Shown here: piece after piece, positions 8,979 to 17,242 of the stretch
Position numbering within the stretch: position 1 is the stretch's first letter
Layout: the number at the start of each line of letters is the position of its first letter
DNA from: Algorimicrobium echini
GTDB taxonomy: Bacteria; Bacteroidota; Bacteroidia; Flavobacteriales; Flavobacteriaceae
Assembly: GCF_900115185.1 (NCBI RefSeq)
Contig: NZ_FOVN01000001.1
Span: forward strand, 1,178,001 to 1,242,000
Direction: 5' to 3'
DNA length: 64,000 nucleotides
Made by a program: the position numbers and the translations under genes
The notes under the pieces: generated by a model
Seen by the model: the letters and a program-made list of their open reading frames with translations, nothing else
Database searches by the model: none
What the model was told of the DNA's origin: nothing

Positions 8979-9713
8979 ATGAAACTAAAAGCCATTATCG
9001 TTGAAGACGAACATACCAGTCGCGATATTCTAAAAAATTACTTAACGAGATACTGTCCAAATGTGCAAATATTAGGTGAAGCAGAAAACGTGGAAGAAGC
9101 TCTTGTTTTAATTAGAAATAACGCATTAGATTTGGTATTTCTAGACGTGGAAATGCCTTATGGAAATGCCTTTGATTTATTAGAAAAAGTGGGCGATATT
9201 AATTTTGAAACCATATTTGTAACTGCTTATAACCAGTATGCTATGGAGGCCTTAAATGCGCATGCATCCTATTATTTAATGAAACCTATTTCTATTGACG
9301 AATTGATAAAAGCAGTAGATTATGTAACCGATATTAAGCAGAGAGAATCAGCACTACAAGATCAAATTTTAGTACCTAAACTGAATGCGGTAGCAGGAAA
9401 AATAACTATTCCACAACATGATGGATTTGAAGTCATAAACACGGTTGATATTTTATATTGCAAAGCCGACGATAACTATACCGAAATTTTTTTAACGAAT
9501 AAAAAAAAGAAATTAGTTAGTAAAACTTTAAAGTATTTTGAGGATGCGTTGATGGATAGTCATTTTTCACGCGTTCATAAATCCTATTTAGTTAACGTCA
9601 ATGAAATTGTTAAATACGTAAAAGGAAAGGGCGGAAGTGTGGTGTTAAGTAATGGCAAGCAAGTGAGTGTTTCGGCTTCCAGAAAAGCAGAATTATTGGC
9701 TTTTTTTAAATAG
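8979..9713 (+). CDS. LytTR family two-component response regulator
   Basis: A 244-residue protein with a CheY-like receiver (1-120; acidic pair EDE near residues 9-11, phosphoacceptor D56 in LVFLDVEMP, K near 102 in MKPIS) and a C-terminal LytTR DNA-binding domain (about 140-244; DILYCKADDNYTEI, FSRVHKSYLVNVN). It is the partner of the sensor kinase encoded just upstream, as in AgrA/LytR-type systems. Its target promoters are not evident here. A GAAA-capped palindrome starts 2 bp after the stop codon. Confidence 0.94.
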   Translation: MKLKAIIVEDEHTSRDILKNYLTRYCPNVQILGEAENVEEALVLIRNNALDLVFLDVEMPYGNAFDLLEKVGDINFETIFVTAYNQYAMEALNAHASYYLMKPISIDELIKAVDYVTDIKQRESALQDQILVPKLNAVAGKITIPQHDGFEVINTVDILYCKADDNYTEIFLTNKKKKLVSKTLKYFEDALMDSHFSRVHKSYLVNVNEIVKYVKGKGGSVVLSNGKQVSVSASRKAELLAFFK

Positions 9714-9714
9714 A

Positions 9715-9734
9715 ATTCCTGCGAAAGCAGGAAT
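9715..9734 (+). repeat. Small palindromic repeat, GAAA tetraloop copy
   Basis: Perfect 8-bp arms ATTCCTGC (9715-9722) and GCAGGAAT (9727-9734) enclose GAAA. An almost identical element occurs at 55558-55577. Both lie just after a stop codon in the same orientation relative to the gene. The hairpin lacks a T run, so it may stabilise the 3' end of the mRNA rather than terminate it. Confidence 0.6.
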
Positions 9735-9834
9735 CTCATAGCTTTAAACACTGCACTTCACATTAATAAAAAGCATGAAACAATTCAAGCAAAGCTAGAA
9801 ATTATTGAATTTTTATTCTCTTTAGGTTTTCAGT

Positions 9835-9861
9835 CCTAACAGGTTTTGGGAACCTATTAGG
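9835..9861. repeat. Imperfect palindrome of the CCTAACAGGTT type
   Basis: Arms CCTAACAGGTT (9835-9845) and AACCTATTAGG (9851-9861) pair with one mismatch around the loop TTGGG. It sits in the 260-bp gap between the LytTR and carbonic anhydrase genes. It resembles intergenic AGACCT-AACAGGTT palindromes that I recall from flavobacterial genomes, but I can see only one copy in this window. Confidence 0.4.
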
Positions 9862-9973
9862 TCTTTCTCAAAACCATTTCAGGAAAGTGAGTAAATTTAA
9901 TCTCAAAAATAAACCTACATTAGCCTTACATAAAAACGAATACAAAAAATACATTTTTTAAAACAGTACCATT

Positions 9974-10489
9974 ATGCCACTTATAAAATCAGTAAACGGA
10001 AAATCTCCACAAATACCAGAAGATTGTTTTATAGCAGAAAATGCCACCATTGTTGGCGATGTTTCAATAGGTTCAAACTGCAGCATTTGGTTTAATGCCG
10101 TAATTCGTGGTGATGTTCATTACATTAAAATGGGAAATAAGGTTAACGTTCAAGATGGTGCTGTTATTCATGCAACCTATCAGAAATCTCCAACTACTAT
10201 TGGTAATAATGTGTCTATTGGACATAATACTATCGTACATGGTTGTACGATTCATGATAATGTACTTATTGGCATGGGTAGTATTGTCATGGACGATTGT
10301 ATTGTAGAAAGTAATAGTATTATTGCAGCAGGTGCTGTAGTTACGCAGAATACACGTGTGGAAGCAGGCACTATATATGCAGGCGTTCCCGCTAAAAAAG
10401 TAAAAGATATTAGTAAAGAATTGATTTCAGGTGAAATTAATAGAATTGCCGAAAACTACGTGACATATTCAGGTTGGTTTAAGGAGTAG
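9974..10489 (+). CDS. Gamma-class carbonic anhydrase family protein
   Basis: A 171-residue left-handed beta-helix protein made of hexapeptide repeats. The three zinc-ligand histidines of the gamma-carbonic anhydrase/YrdA family are present: H66 (VIHAT), H84 (IGHN) and H89 (VHGC), as are the conserved GDV and NVQDGAVIH motifs. The family hydrates CO2 or has lost that activity (the YrdA/PaaY branch); the sequence alone does not decide. It is cytoplasmic. It is convergent with murI, with only 4 bp between stops. Confidence 0.92.
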   Translation: MPLIKSVNGKSPQIPEDCFIAENATIVGDVSIGSNCSIWFNAVIRGDVHYIKMGNKVNVQDGAVIHATYQKSPTTIGNNVSIGHNTIVHGCTIHDNVLIGMGSIVMDDCIVESNSIIAAGAVVTQNTRVEAGTIYAGVPAKKVKDISKELISGEINRIAENYVTYSGWFKE

Positions 10490-10493
10490 ATGC

Positions 10494-11273
10494 TTAAAAA
10501 TCTAAATATGAGATATCATGATTAGCTCCTAAAAGCTTGGTGATAACCTGTGTATCTCCATTAGTGTAGAAAAGCACTCTACCTTTTTTATTAGAGTTGT
10601 TTAATAAATTATGTTCCTTTAAAACGGCTTCGGTTTGTCTGGCCACCGCTTCGCCAGAGTCAATTATCTTAACATGTTCTGGGAGCAATTGTAAAAGCTG
10701 TGGTACTAAATAGGGATAATGTGTACAACCTAATACTAAATAATCAATATTAGCATGTATCATAGGTTGTAAATAAAGCTTCAATAGAGCAGTCATTTCA
10801 GCTGATTCTAATTTACCAGATTCAATTAGCTGTACAATTCCTTCACCTTCCTGTTCTATAACTTGAATATTATGGCTATATAAATCGGTTGTTTTATGGA
10901 AAAGCGCGCTAGACAAAGTACCCCTTGTTGCTAGTATACCAATAGCTTTTGTTTTAGTATTTAAGGCTGCTGGTTTAATAGCTGGCTCGATTCCAATAAA
11001 TGGAATATTAAATGTTTCTCGAAGTATTTTTATGGCATTTGTTGTTGCAGTATTACAAGCTACAACAATTATTTTGCAATCTTTAGAAATAAGATATTCG
11101 GTATTTTTAATACTCAATTCAATAATTTCCTGTTCTGTTTTTGTTCCATAAGGTGCATTTTTACTATCGGCTAAATACAGGGTGTTTTCATCTGGTAACC
11201 GTAAGTGTAGCTCGTTCCAAATGGACGTGCCACCAACACCAGAATCGAATATGCCAATAGGTTTTGAACTCAT
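10494..11273 (-). CDS. murI: Glutamate racemase
   Basis: A 259-residue enzyme that interconverts L- and D-glutamate for peptidoglycan. It shows IGIFDSGVGGTSIW at the N-terminus and the two catalytic cysteines C73 (VACNTATTNA) and C183 (LGCTHYPYL), with H185 beside the second. Length is normal. It is the last gene of the envelope block on the minus strand, but an intrinsic terminator between it and the upstream ompH means it may have its own promoter or depend on read-through. Confidence 0.96.
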   Translation of the reverse strand: MSSKPIGIFDSGVGGTSIWNELHLRLPDENTLYLADSKNAPYGTKTEQEIIELSIKNTEYLISKDCKIIVVACNTATTNAIKILRETFNIPFIGIEPAIKPAALNTKTKAIGILATRGTLSSALFHKTTDLYSHNIQVIEQEGEGIVQLIESGKLESAEMTALLKLYLQPMIHANIDYLVLGCTHYPYLVPQLLQLLPEHVKIIDSGEAVARQTEAVLKEHNLLNNSNKKGRVLFYTNGDTQVITKLLGANHDISYLDF

Positions 11274-11284
11274 GTATCAAAAAT

Positions 11285-11314
11285 AAAAAAGCCACTTGAT
11301 ATAAGTGGCTTTTT
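11285..11314 (-). terminator. Intrinsic terminator between ompH and murI
   Basis: Arms AGCCACTT (11290-11297) and AAGTGGCT (11303-11310) surround a 5-base loop. There are T runs on both strands (A run from 11285 on the minus-strand exit side, T run 11310-11314 on the plus side). It stands 20 bp after the ompH stop. Confidence 0.75.
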
Positions 11315-11334
11315 ATAATTTTTTTTAATAAAGA

Positions 11335-11844
11335 TTAGATGCCTAATTCTTTTTTAACATCGTCTAATAAGTTTTTACCATCGGCCATAATTACACCACC
11401 ACCTTGAGTAGAATCAAATACGTATTGAAAACCTTGAGCTCTTGCCACTTTTAAAATAGCAGCTTTTGCTTTCTCTGTAATAGGCTTTAATAAGTCTACT
11501 TCTTTCTTTTGCATGTCTTGTTGCGCGGTACCACGATATTGTTGGATGTTTTGTTCCATAGTTTGAACTTCAATCAAACGTTTTTGGTTTTCTTCATCCG
11601 TTTTAGTTGGTGCTTCCGCTTCGTATTGCTTCATTTTATTTTGGTATTCAGTAACCATGGCTTTAATATCAGCTTCGTAGGTTTTACCTAATTTTTCCAT
11701 TTCAGATTGTGCAGTCGCCATTTCTGGCATAGACTTAATTAAATCTTGCGTATTAATGTGTGCAACTTTGCTTTGAGCTTGTGTAAAACTAGTTGCTCCA
11801 ATAAATAATGCGGCTGCAAATAAAAGGGTTTTGAATTGTTTCAT
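11335..11844 (-). CDS. OmpH/Skp family periplasmic chaperone (short paralogue)
   Basis: A 169-residue protein with a signal peptide (MKQFKTLLFAAALFIGATSFTQAQ) and an OmpH/Skp domain. The start of the mature protein, KVAHINTQDLIKSMPEM, is typical, followed by a long coiled coil (about 45-115) and the closing strands FQYVFDSTQGGGVIMAD. Skp trimers hold unfolded outer-membrane proteins and pass them to BamA, which lies in the same operon. It is 38 bp downstream of a longer OmpH paralogue, so this is a tandem duplication. Confidence 0.94.
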   Translation of the reverse strand: MKQFKTLLFAAALFIGATSFTQAQSKVAHINTQDLIKSMPEMATAQSEMEKLGKTYEADIKAMVTEYQNKMKQYEAEAPTKTDEENQKRLIEVQTMEQNIQQYRGTAQQDMQKKEVDLLKPITEKAKAAILKVARAQGFQYVFDSTQGGGVIMADGKNLLDDVKKELGI

Positions 11845-11882
11845 TTTAAAAATAGTATTAATGTGTGTTATAAATTTAATTA

Positions 11883-12941
11883 TTAATTATCGCCATCATC
11901 GTCTTCTGGCGTGTCTTCATTTGTGTTATTTCTAGCATTTTCTCGTTCTTGTCTTGCACGTTCTCTTTCCGCTAAAATTCGTTGCTTACGTTCTTCTAAT
12001 TCTTGCTTTCTGCGTGCTCTGTCATCTAATTTTTCTTGTCTCCGCTCTTCCGCTATTTGCTCTGGCGTTTTTTCATCATCAGTATTTGTTGTCTTATTAT
12101 TCTCGCTAACAGTTGTTTCTTCAGCATTATCTTCATCAGCATTATTTTCATCAGCATCCTCTTCCGTAGCTTCCGTATCTTGATTTCGACTGTTTAATTT
12201 TTCTTCACGCGCTAAATTACGAGCCTCAATGATACTGTCACGACGTTTTTGAGCGGCTAGTTTGCGAGCTTCACGCTCATTCATTATTTCTGTTTTACGT
12301 TCATCCGCTGCTTCTTGTTTCGCTTCTAATTCTTCATCAACTTCAATAACTAGGTCTTCATCTTCTGCAGCTTGTTTTTCAGCTCTTGAACCTGCTTGAG
12401 TACGTTTAGCACTACGTGTTAAACTTCTTATAACTTGTTCGCTAAAATCATATCGTTTTGCAGAATACAGCATCACTACATCGGCTGATTTATCAAAAAC
12501 AAAATCGTATTTCTTTGCTTCGGCAATATCTTGTACTGCTGAAAATATTTGATCTTGAATAGGCTGAATGAGTTGTTTTTTCTGAATCATTAAATCGCCA
12601 TTCGGTCCAAAACGCTTTTGCTGATAATCTAATATTTCTTTTTCCTCAAAAGCAATATCCTCTTCACGCTCTTCAATCAATTCTTTGGTTAAAAGCGCTT
12701 TTTCATTACTTAAATCTTTTCGCTTTTGTGCAATTCCGCTTAATTGCTGTTCAATTTCGCTTTTCCACTTTTGAACTTTTGTTTCCAATTGTGAGGTTGC
12801 TTGTTGATATTCAGGAACGTTTTCAAGTATATATTCCGTGTCTATGTAGCCAATTCTTACACCACGTTGTGCAAAACTAGACATGCTTAACATGAATACC
12901 GTAGCCACTAAAAAAAGAACTTTTAATTTCATCTGTTTCAT
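11883..12941 (-). CDS. OmpH/Skp family periplasmic chaperone with long charged C-terminal tail
   Basis: A 352-residue protein. A signal peptide (to about residue 24) is followed by an OmpH domain (about 28-180, VRIGYIDTEYILENVPEYQQA at its start). A tail of about 170 residues is built almost only of Glu, Arg, Lys, Asp, Asn and Ala (acidic around 245-275, Arg/Glu helix around 295-335, acidic end EDTPEDDDGD). Normal Skp is about 160-170 residues, so the tail doubles the protein. The core should chaperone beta-barrel precursors; the role of the tail is unknown, perhaps an extended helix crossing the periplasm or binding peptidoglycan. Confidence 0.9.
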   Translation of the reverse strand: MKQMKLKVLFLVATVFMLSMSSFAQRGVRIGYIDTEYILENVPEYQQATSQLETKVQKWKSEIEQQLSGIAQKRKDLSNEKALLTKELIEEREEDIAFEEKEILDYQQKRFGPNGDLMIQKKQLIQPIQDQIFSAVQDIAEAKKYDFVFDKSADVVMLYSAKRYDFSEQVIRSLTRSAKRTQAGSRAEKQAAEDEDLVIEVDEELEAKQEAADERKTEIMNEREARKLAAQKRRDSIIEARNLAREEKLNSRNQDTEATEEDADENNADEDNAEETTVSENNKTTNTDDEKTPEQIAEERRQEKLDDRARRKQELEERKQRILAERERARQERENARNNTNEDTPEDDDGDN

Positions 12942-13100
12942 ATTTATAATTTATAACGTGTAAATTCTAAAACGACAGACCTTTCATATTATTCTATCCA
13001 TTTTTAAATTACTGTTTTCAAAATTATGAATTTTAATTTGAAAATAATTTAATTCGGGATTTAATTAATTATTAGTGTTATAGAAAATATCGTGCCAAAA

Positions 13101-15722
13101 TTAAAATTGCTGTCCAATAATAAAGTGAGTTTCCCATCCATTAGGAGATGTTTGGCCTGGAAGTGCATCGAATCCATAACCAAAATCGATACCTAATAAG
13201 CCAAAGGCAGGCATAAAAATACGTACTCCTGCACCACTTGATCTGTATAAATTGAATGGGTTATAATCCTGAAAATCATTGTAAGAAACACCACCTTCAA
13301 CAAACCCTAAAAGATATATTTTAGCAGTTTGACTCATACTAATTGGATACCGTAACTCCATGGAAAACTTATTGTAAATAGTACCACCATCATTAGTAAT
13401 GTTATTTTCGCCATCAATCGGCTGTAAAGATTGGTTTGGATAACCACGTAGTGCAACGGCTTCACGGCCATCTAAACTGTAACTTCCTAATCCATCTCCT
13501 CCAAGGAAGAAACGCTCAAATGGAATGACACCTCGGGCTTGGTTATACGCTCCTAAAAACCCGAATTCTACACCTGATTTTACAATAAACTTACCAAATA
13601 GTCTGGTGTACCAATCACCTTTCATTTTAATTTTATAAAACTCTAACCATTTAAAGCGCTCTTGATCAATAGCACCAACTTGGTCTAATGCATCTTGTCT
13701 TAAATTTGCATTTTCTGTTGTGCTAGCAATTTCTAACCACTCATCACGTTCAACTAAAAGTTGGTCATAGTCTACGCCATTAAATAGGGAGTATGGCAAT
13801 GACAGTTTTGCTGAAACACTAAAATTAGAACCACCAGTTGGGAATACAGGATCATTGTAAGTATTGTTTCTGCTTAAGCCAATAGTGTAAGCTAAATTGT
13901 TTGAGTAACCATCACCGAAGGTAAATAAGCCTGTGTTATAATTTTTTAGGTTATAATGTTGGAAACTGACTGCTTGAGATAAGGTGAAATAATCATCTGG
14001 AATCGTCAAACGCTTAGCTAAACCAACTGTTACACCTGTAATATTAAAACGCTTGTCACGGTCTGCGTTTCCTGTTGTAGGATCATATAAAAATTGTGCC
14101 GAGTGCGAAATAGATGTTGAAAACTGAACTGGTTTTTTGCCACCCATCCAAGGTTCTGTAAATGAGAAACTATAGGTTTGATAAAAACGACTTGCCTGTA
14201 AGCGTAACGCTAGTTTTTGTCCATCTCCACGAGGAACTGGTTTATAAGCATCTAAATTAAAAATATTTTTTAATGAAAAGTTGTTAAAGGATAAACCTAA
14301 AGTTCCAATAAAACCTCCACCTCCATAACCTCCTTGGAGTTCCACTTGGCTAGATCCCGTTTCAACAACACCATATTCTAAATCAATAGTTCCTTCATTT
14401 GGATTAGGATTATTAAAATTAGTTGCAATTTGCTCGGCATCAAAATACCCTAATTGGCTCAACTCACGAATGGTTCGAACGACATTGGCTTTACTATATA
14501 GTTGCCCAGGTCTGGTATGTAATTCACGATAAATTACACGGTCATTGGTAACATCGTTACCGACTACAGAAATGCTATTAAAATACACGGGCTTTCCTTC
14601 AGAAATCCGTATTTCCATATCAATGACATTCCCTTCTGTATTGACCTCTACAGGATTGATAGTTGAGAATAAGTAACCATTATTTTGGTATTGATTGGTA
14701 ATATCCAAAGCGTCAGGTTTGGTTTCGTCTGCAATGCGTTTTTCTAAAAGCACGCCATTATATATATCACCTTTGTTGATTCGTAGAATACCTTTTAATT
14801 GTTGGTCAGAATATACCGTGTTTCCAATAAAGGTAATATCCCCGAACCTATATTGTTCACCTTCTTCAACTTTAATGTTTATGGCTACGTTTTTCTTGTC
14901 TATTCTAGAAATAGAATCTGAAATGATACGCGCATCTCGATACCCATTTTCTTTTAATTTATCGATAACACTTTCTAAATCTTCTTTATAATCAGCTTCA
15001 ATAAATTTTGAACGTTTAAAGAGGCGCAAGAAATTTTTCTGCTTCGTGTTTTTCATGGCTTTTCTTAATTTTGAATCAGGAATTGCTGAATTCCCTTCAA
15101 AATTAATTTCGCTTACTTTTACTTTTTTGCCTTTATCGACATTTAAAACCATATTAACAGCAGGGCGTCCTGTTGAATCTGGAACCTCAATAGTATTAAT
15201 ATGTACTTTGGTGTTGTAGAAACCATCCTTTTGATATTTGGATGTTAAATAATTTTTAGTTGTCGTTACCAAGTTTTCAGTAACTTTTACACCGTTTTGT
15301 AGGTTGTTTTCGGTAATAATATCGTCTTTTTTAGATCGTTTAATACCATTTATTTTTAATTCGTTTAGTTCAGGAAGGTCATAAAGACGGATTTCAAGAT
15401 ATGCCACTTCACCTTCTGTTTTTAGAAGGTAAATATTAATATCTCTAAATAGGTTGGATTTCCATAATTTTCTAATCGCTTCACTAATTTTTTCTCCAGG
15501 AATAATGATTTCCTCGCCTTTACGGAGGCCTGAATAGGTAATAATAGTTTGAGCGCTAAAATGAGTATCACCAGAAACAGAAACATCACCAAGTGTGTAT
15601 TTTTTTCCTGTGGGTGCTGGTTGTAATTCTTGTGCTTGTGTGTTTATACTTACTAAAAATAAAAAAGTAAAAAATAGCCCTATATACGTTTTCAATGATG
15701 TAATATTAATGGAGTTGTTCAC
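13101..15722 (-). CDS. bamA: Outer membrane protein assembly factor BamA
   Basis: About 873 residues from the chosen GTG. It has five POTRA-type repeats (about 25-420; for example ITFIGNTVYSDQQLKGIL) and a C-terminal Omp85 beta-barrel, with the conserved lid-loop motif RGYPNQ and ending FIIGQQF. BamA folds and inserts beta-barrels into the outer membrane. Start choice: the frame is open to an ATG at 15773 and beyond, but those starts lie deep in uppS and give no leader at the terminus. GTG 15722 (17-bp overlap with uppS) or TTG 15695 (MKTYIGLFFTFLFLVSINTQAQ, 10 bp after uppS) give a proper signal peptide. The gene lies between uppS and the ompH pair. Confidence 0.95.
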   Translation of the reverse strand: MNNSINITSLKTYIGLFFTFLFLVSINTQAQELQPAPTGKKYTLGDVSVSGDTHFSAQTIITYSGLRKGEEIIIPGEKISEAIRKLWKSNLFRDINIYLLKTEGEVAYLEIRLYDLPELNELKINGIKRSKKDDIITENNLQNGVKVTENLVTTTKNYLTSKYQKDGFYNTKVHINTIEVPDSTGRPAVNMVLNVDKGKKVKVSEINFEGNSAIPDSKLRKAMKNTKQKNFLRLFKRSKFIEADYKEDLESVIDKLKENGYRDARIISDSISRIDKKNVAINIKVEEGEQYRFGDITFIGNTVYSDQQLKGILRINKGDIYNGVLLEKRIADETKPDALDITNQYQNNGYLFSTINPVEVNTEGNVIDMEIRISEGKPVYFNSISVVGNDVTNDRVIYRELHTRPGQLYSKANVVRTIRELSQLGYFDAEQIATNFNNPNPNEGTIDLEYGVVETGSSQVELQGGYGGGGFIGTLGLSFNNFSLKNIFNLDAYKPVPRGDGQKLALRLQASRFYQTYSFSFTEPWMGGKKPVQFSTSISHSAQFLYDPTTGNADRDKRFNITGVTVGLAKRLTIPDDYFTLSQAVSFQHYNLKNYNTGLFTFGDGYSNNLAYTIGLSRNNTYNDPVFPTGGSNFSVSAKLSLPYSLFNGVDYDQLLVERDEWLEIASTTENANLRQDALDQVGAIDQERFKWLEFYKIKMKGDWYTRLFGKFIVKSGVEFGFLGAYNQARGVIPFERFFLGGDGLGSYSLDGREAVALRGYPNQSLQPIDGENNITNDGGTIYNKFSMELRYPISMSQTAKIYLLGFVEGGVSYNDFQDYNPFNLYRSSGAGVRIFMPAFGLLGIDFGYGFDALPGQTSPNGWETHFIIGQQF

Positions 15723-16446
15723 TTGTCTTCCCAAATCGTCGTTCTCTTTTTTGATATTCAATAATTGCTTCATACAAATTTTGCTTTGTAAAATCTGGCC
15801 AAAGCACCTGTGTAAAATATAATTCAGCGTATGCAATTTGCCACAATAGAAAGTTGCTTATGCGCTGCTCACCACTGGTTCTAATTAGTAAATCTACGTC
15901 TGGTAAATTTCGCGTGTAAAGATGCTCATTTATAACTGATTCATCAATTTTTTCCGCAGAAATTATATTATTTTTAACTTTAAGACTTATTTCTTTAACG
16001 GTATTTAGTATTTCCTCTCGTGAGCCATAACTCAAAGCTAATGTTAAACACATACGTTTATTGTGTTTTGTCTTGTCTATAACTTCTAGTAATTCCGTGT
16101 GTGCTTTTTTGGGTAAGGCATCCAAACAGCCTATTGCTGCTAATCGAATATCATTTTTTTGAAGTGTTTTAATTTCTTTTTTTAAAGAAGAGACTAAAAG
16201 CTTCATAAGGGTTTGAACTTCTAATTTAGGACGATTCCAATTTTCAGTAGAAAAAGCATACAGTGTTAAGTTTTCAATGCCTAATTCAGCAGAAGCTTCT
16301 ACAGTTTCACGTACGGATTTTGTACCATTTTCATGACCAATACTTCGCAAAAGGCCTTTTTGTTTAGCCCACCGGCCGTTTCCATCCATAATAATAGCAA
16401 TGTGTTTTGGTAAATGATCAGTATGTATAGAGTCTTTTAAGTTCAC
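15706..16446 (-). CDS. uppS: Isoprenyl transferase (undecaprenyl diphosphate synthase)
   Basis: A 246-residue cis-prenyltransferase with the signature HIAIIMDGNGRWAKQKG near residue 15, the motif ENLTLYAFSTENWNRP, and the C-terminal DLLIRTSGEQRISNFLLWQ that precedes the RRFG end. It condenses isopentenyl diphosphate onto farnesyl diphosphate to make the C55 carrier lipid for peptidoglycan and LPS O-antigen. It sits 6 bp after the DUF6089 gene and overlaps bamA, so the envelope genes are tightly coupled. Confidence 0.96.
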   Translation of the reverse strand: MNLKDSIHTDHLPKHIAIIMDGNGRWAKQKGLLRSIGHENGTKSVRETVEASAELGIENLTLYAFSTENWNRPKLEVQTLMKLLVSSLKKEIKTLQKNDIRLAAIGCLDALPKKAHTELLEVIDKTKHNKRMCLTLALSYGSREEILNTVKEISLKVKNNIISAEKIDESVINEHLYTRNLPDVDLLIRTSGEQRISNFLLWQIAYAELYFTQVLWPDFTKQNLYEAIIEYQKRERRFGKTSEQLH

Positions 16447-16452
16447 GTTGTT

Positions 16453-17142
16453 TTAAAATACGCAGAAACAGGGTTTCTTGCCAAATGTGTAAGTTAATGT
16501 TATACCGGTAAACATATACCAGTCATTATTATTTGTATTGCCAAAAGCTACAGGAGCTTCATTATCATAATCAGGGACGCTTCCATCTAGTTCATCAGAA
16601 AAGGTATAGCGTGCACCAATTTCTGCAGCTATAATCAAATTTCCTAAAACATTTGTCTTAAAGCCTAAAACCATAGGAATTCCATAAGCTAGACTGGAAG
16701 TATTCTCGTCTTTTTTAATTCCTAATCTATTGAAATAAAAATTATCATGATACCCTACGGCAATTCCTGAATATAAATATGGTGTGGCTTTAATTCTGCC
16801 ATCGTGTAAATCCCAATCGAAAAAAGTAAATTCCAGACCGGCAGAAGCCTCAATGAGTTTATTAGTAAAACTATAATCTCGCTGTTGTCGTCTTGGATCG
16901 TCTGATTTTGAGTCTTTTCCTTCTAATTCTGTATAAGTTACAGAGATTCTAAAAGCATGTCTTGGACTGCGATTCCATTTATAGAGTGCGCCAATAGCGG
17001 GTTTGTTTGGTGCTATATATTTTGTGCTACCAACATCACCTATAAAATTACTACCACCAAGAAACACACCCAATTCGTGAGTTTGAGATTGACAGAAATG
17101 ACTGCTTAAAAATAATAATAGTACGATGGTTAAATACCTCAT
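16453..17142 (-). CDS. DUF6089 family outer membrane beta-barrel protein
   Basis: A 229-residue protein with a signal peptide (to about residue 19) and a repeated beta-strand pattern with aromatic girdles. It begins HELGVFLGGSNFIGDVG and ends with the strand YMFTGITLTYTFGKKPCFC. DUF6089 proteins are OmpA/OmpW-like small barrels found mainly in Bacteroidota next to uppS and bamA; function unknown. It is the first gene of the uppS-bamA-ompH block, with a good promoter at 17160-17192. Confidence 0.85.
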   Translation of the reverse strand: MRYLTIVLLLFLSSHFCQSQTHELGVFLGGSNFIGDVGSTKYIAPNKPAIGALYKWNRSPRHAFRISVTYTELEGKDSKSDDPRRQQRDYSFTNKLIEASAGLEFTFFDWDLHDGRIKATPYLYSGIAVGYHDNFYFNRLGIKKDENTSSLAYGIPMVLGFKTNVLGNLIIAAEIGARYTFSDELDGSVPDYDNEAPVAFGNTNNNDWYMFTGITLTYTFGKKPCFCVF

Positions 17143-17159
17143 AAACGTTCAAAAGTTTG

Positions 17160-17192
17160 CAAATATAATAAACTAAGATTAGCCTATAACAA
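17160..17192 (-). promoter_or_regulatory. Promoter of the DUF6089-uppS-bamA-ompH operon
   Basis: On the minus strand TTG (17192-17190) is followed after 22 bp by TATATTTG (17167-17160), matching the Bacteroidota TTG / TAnnTTTG promoter. The start codon is 18 bp downstream. Confidence 0.5.
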
Positions 17193-17242
17193 TTTGATTC
17201 AAAATGTATTTGAATTAAACTGATTTTAAATAAAATTATTGC

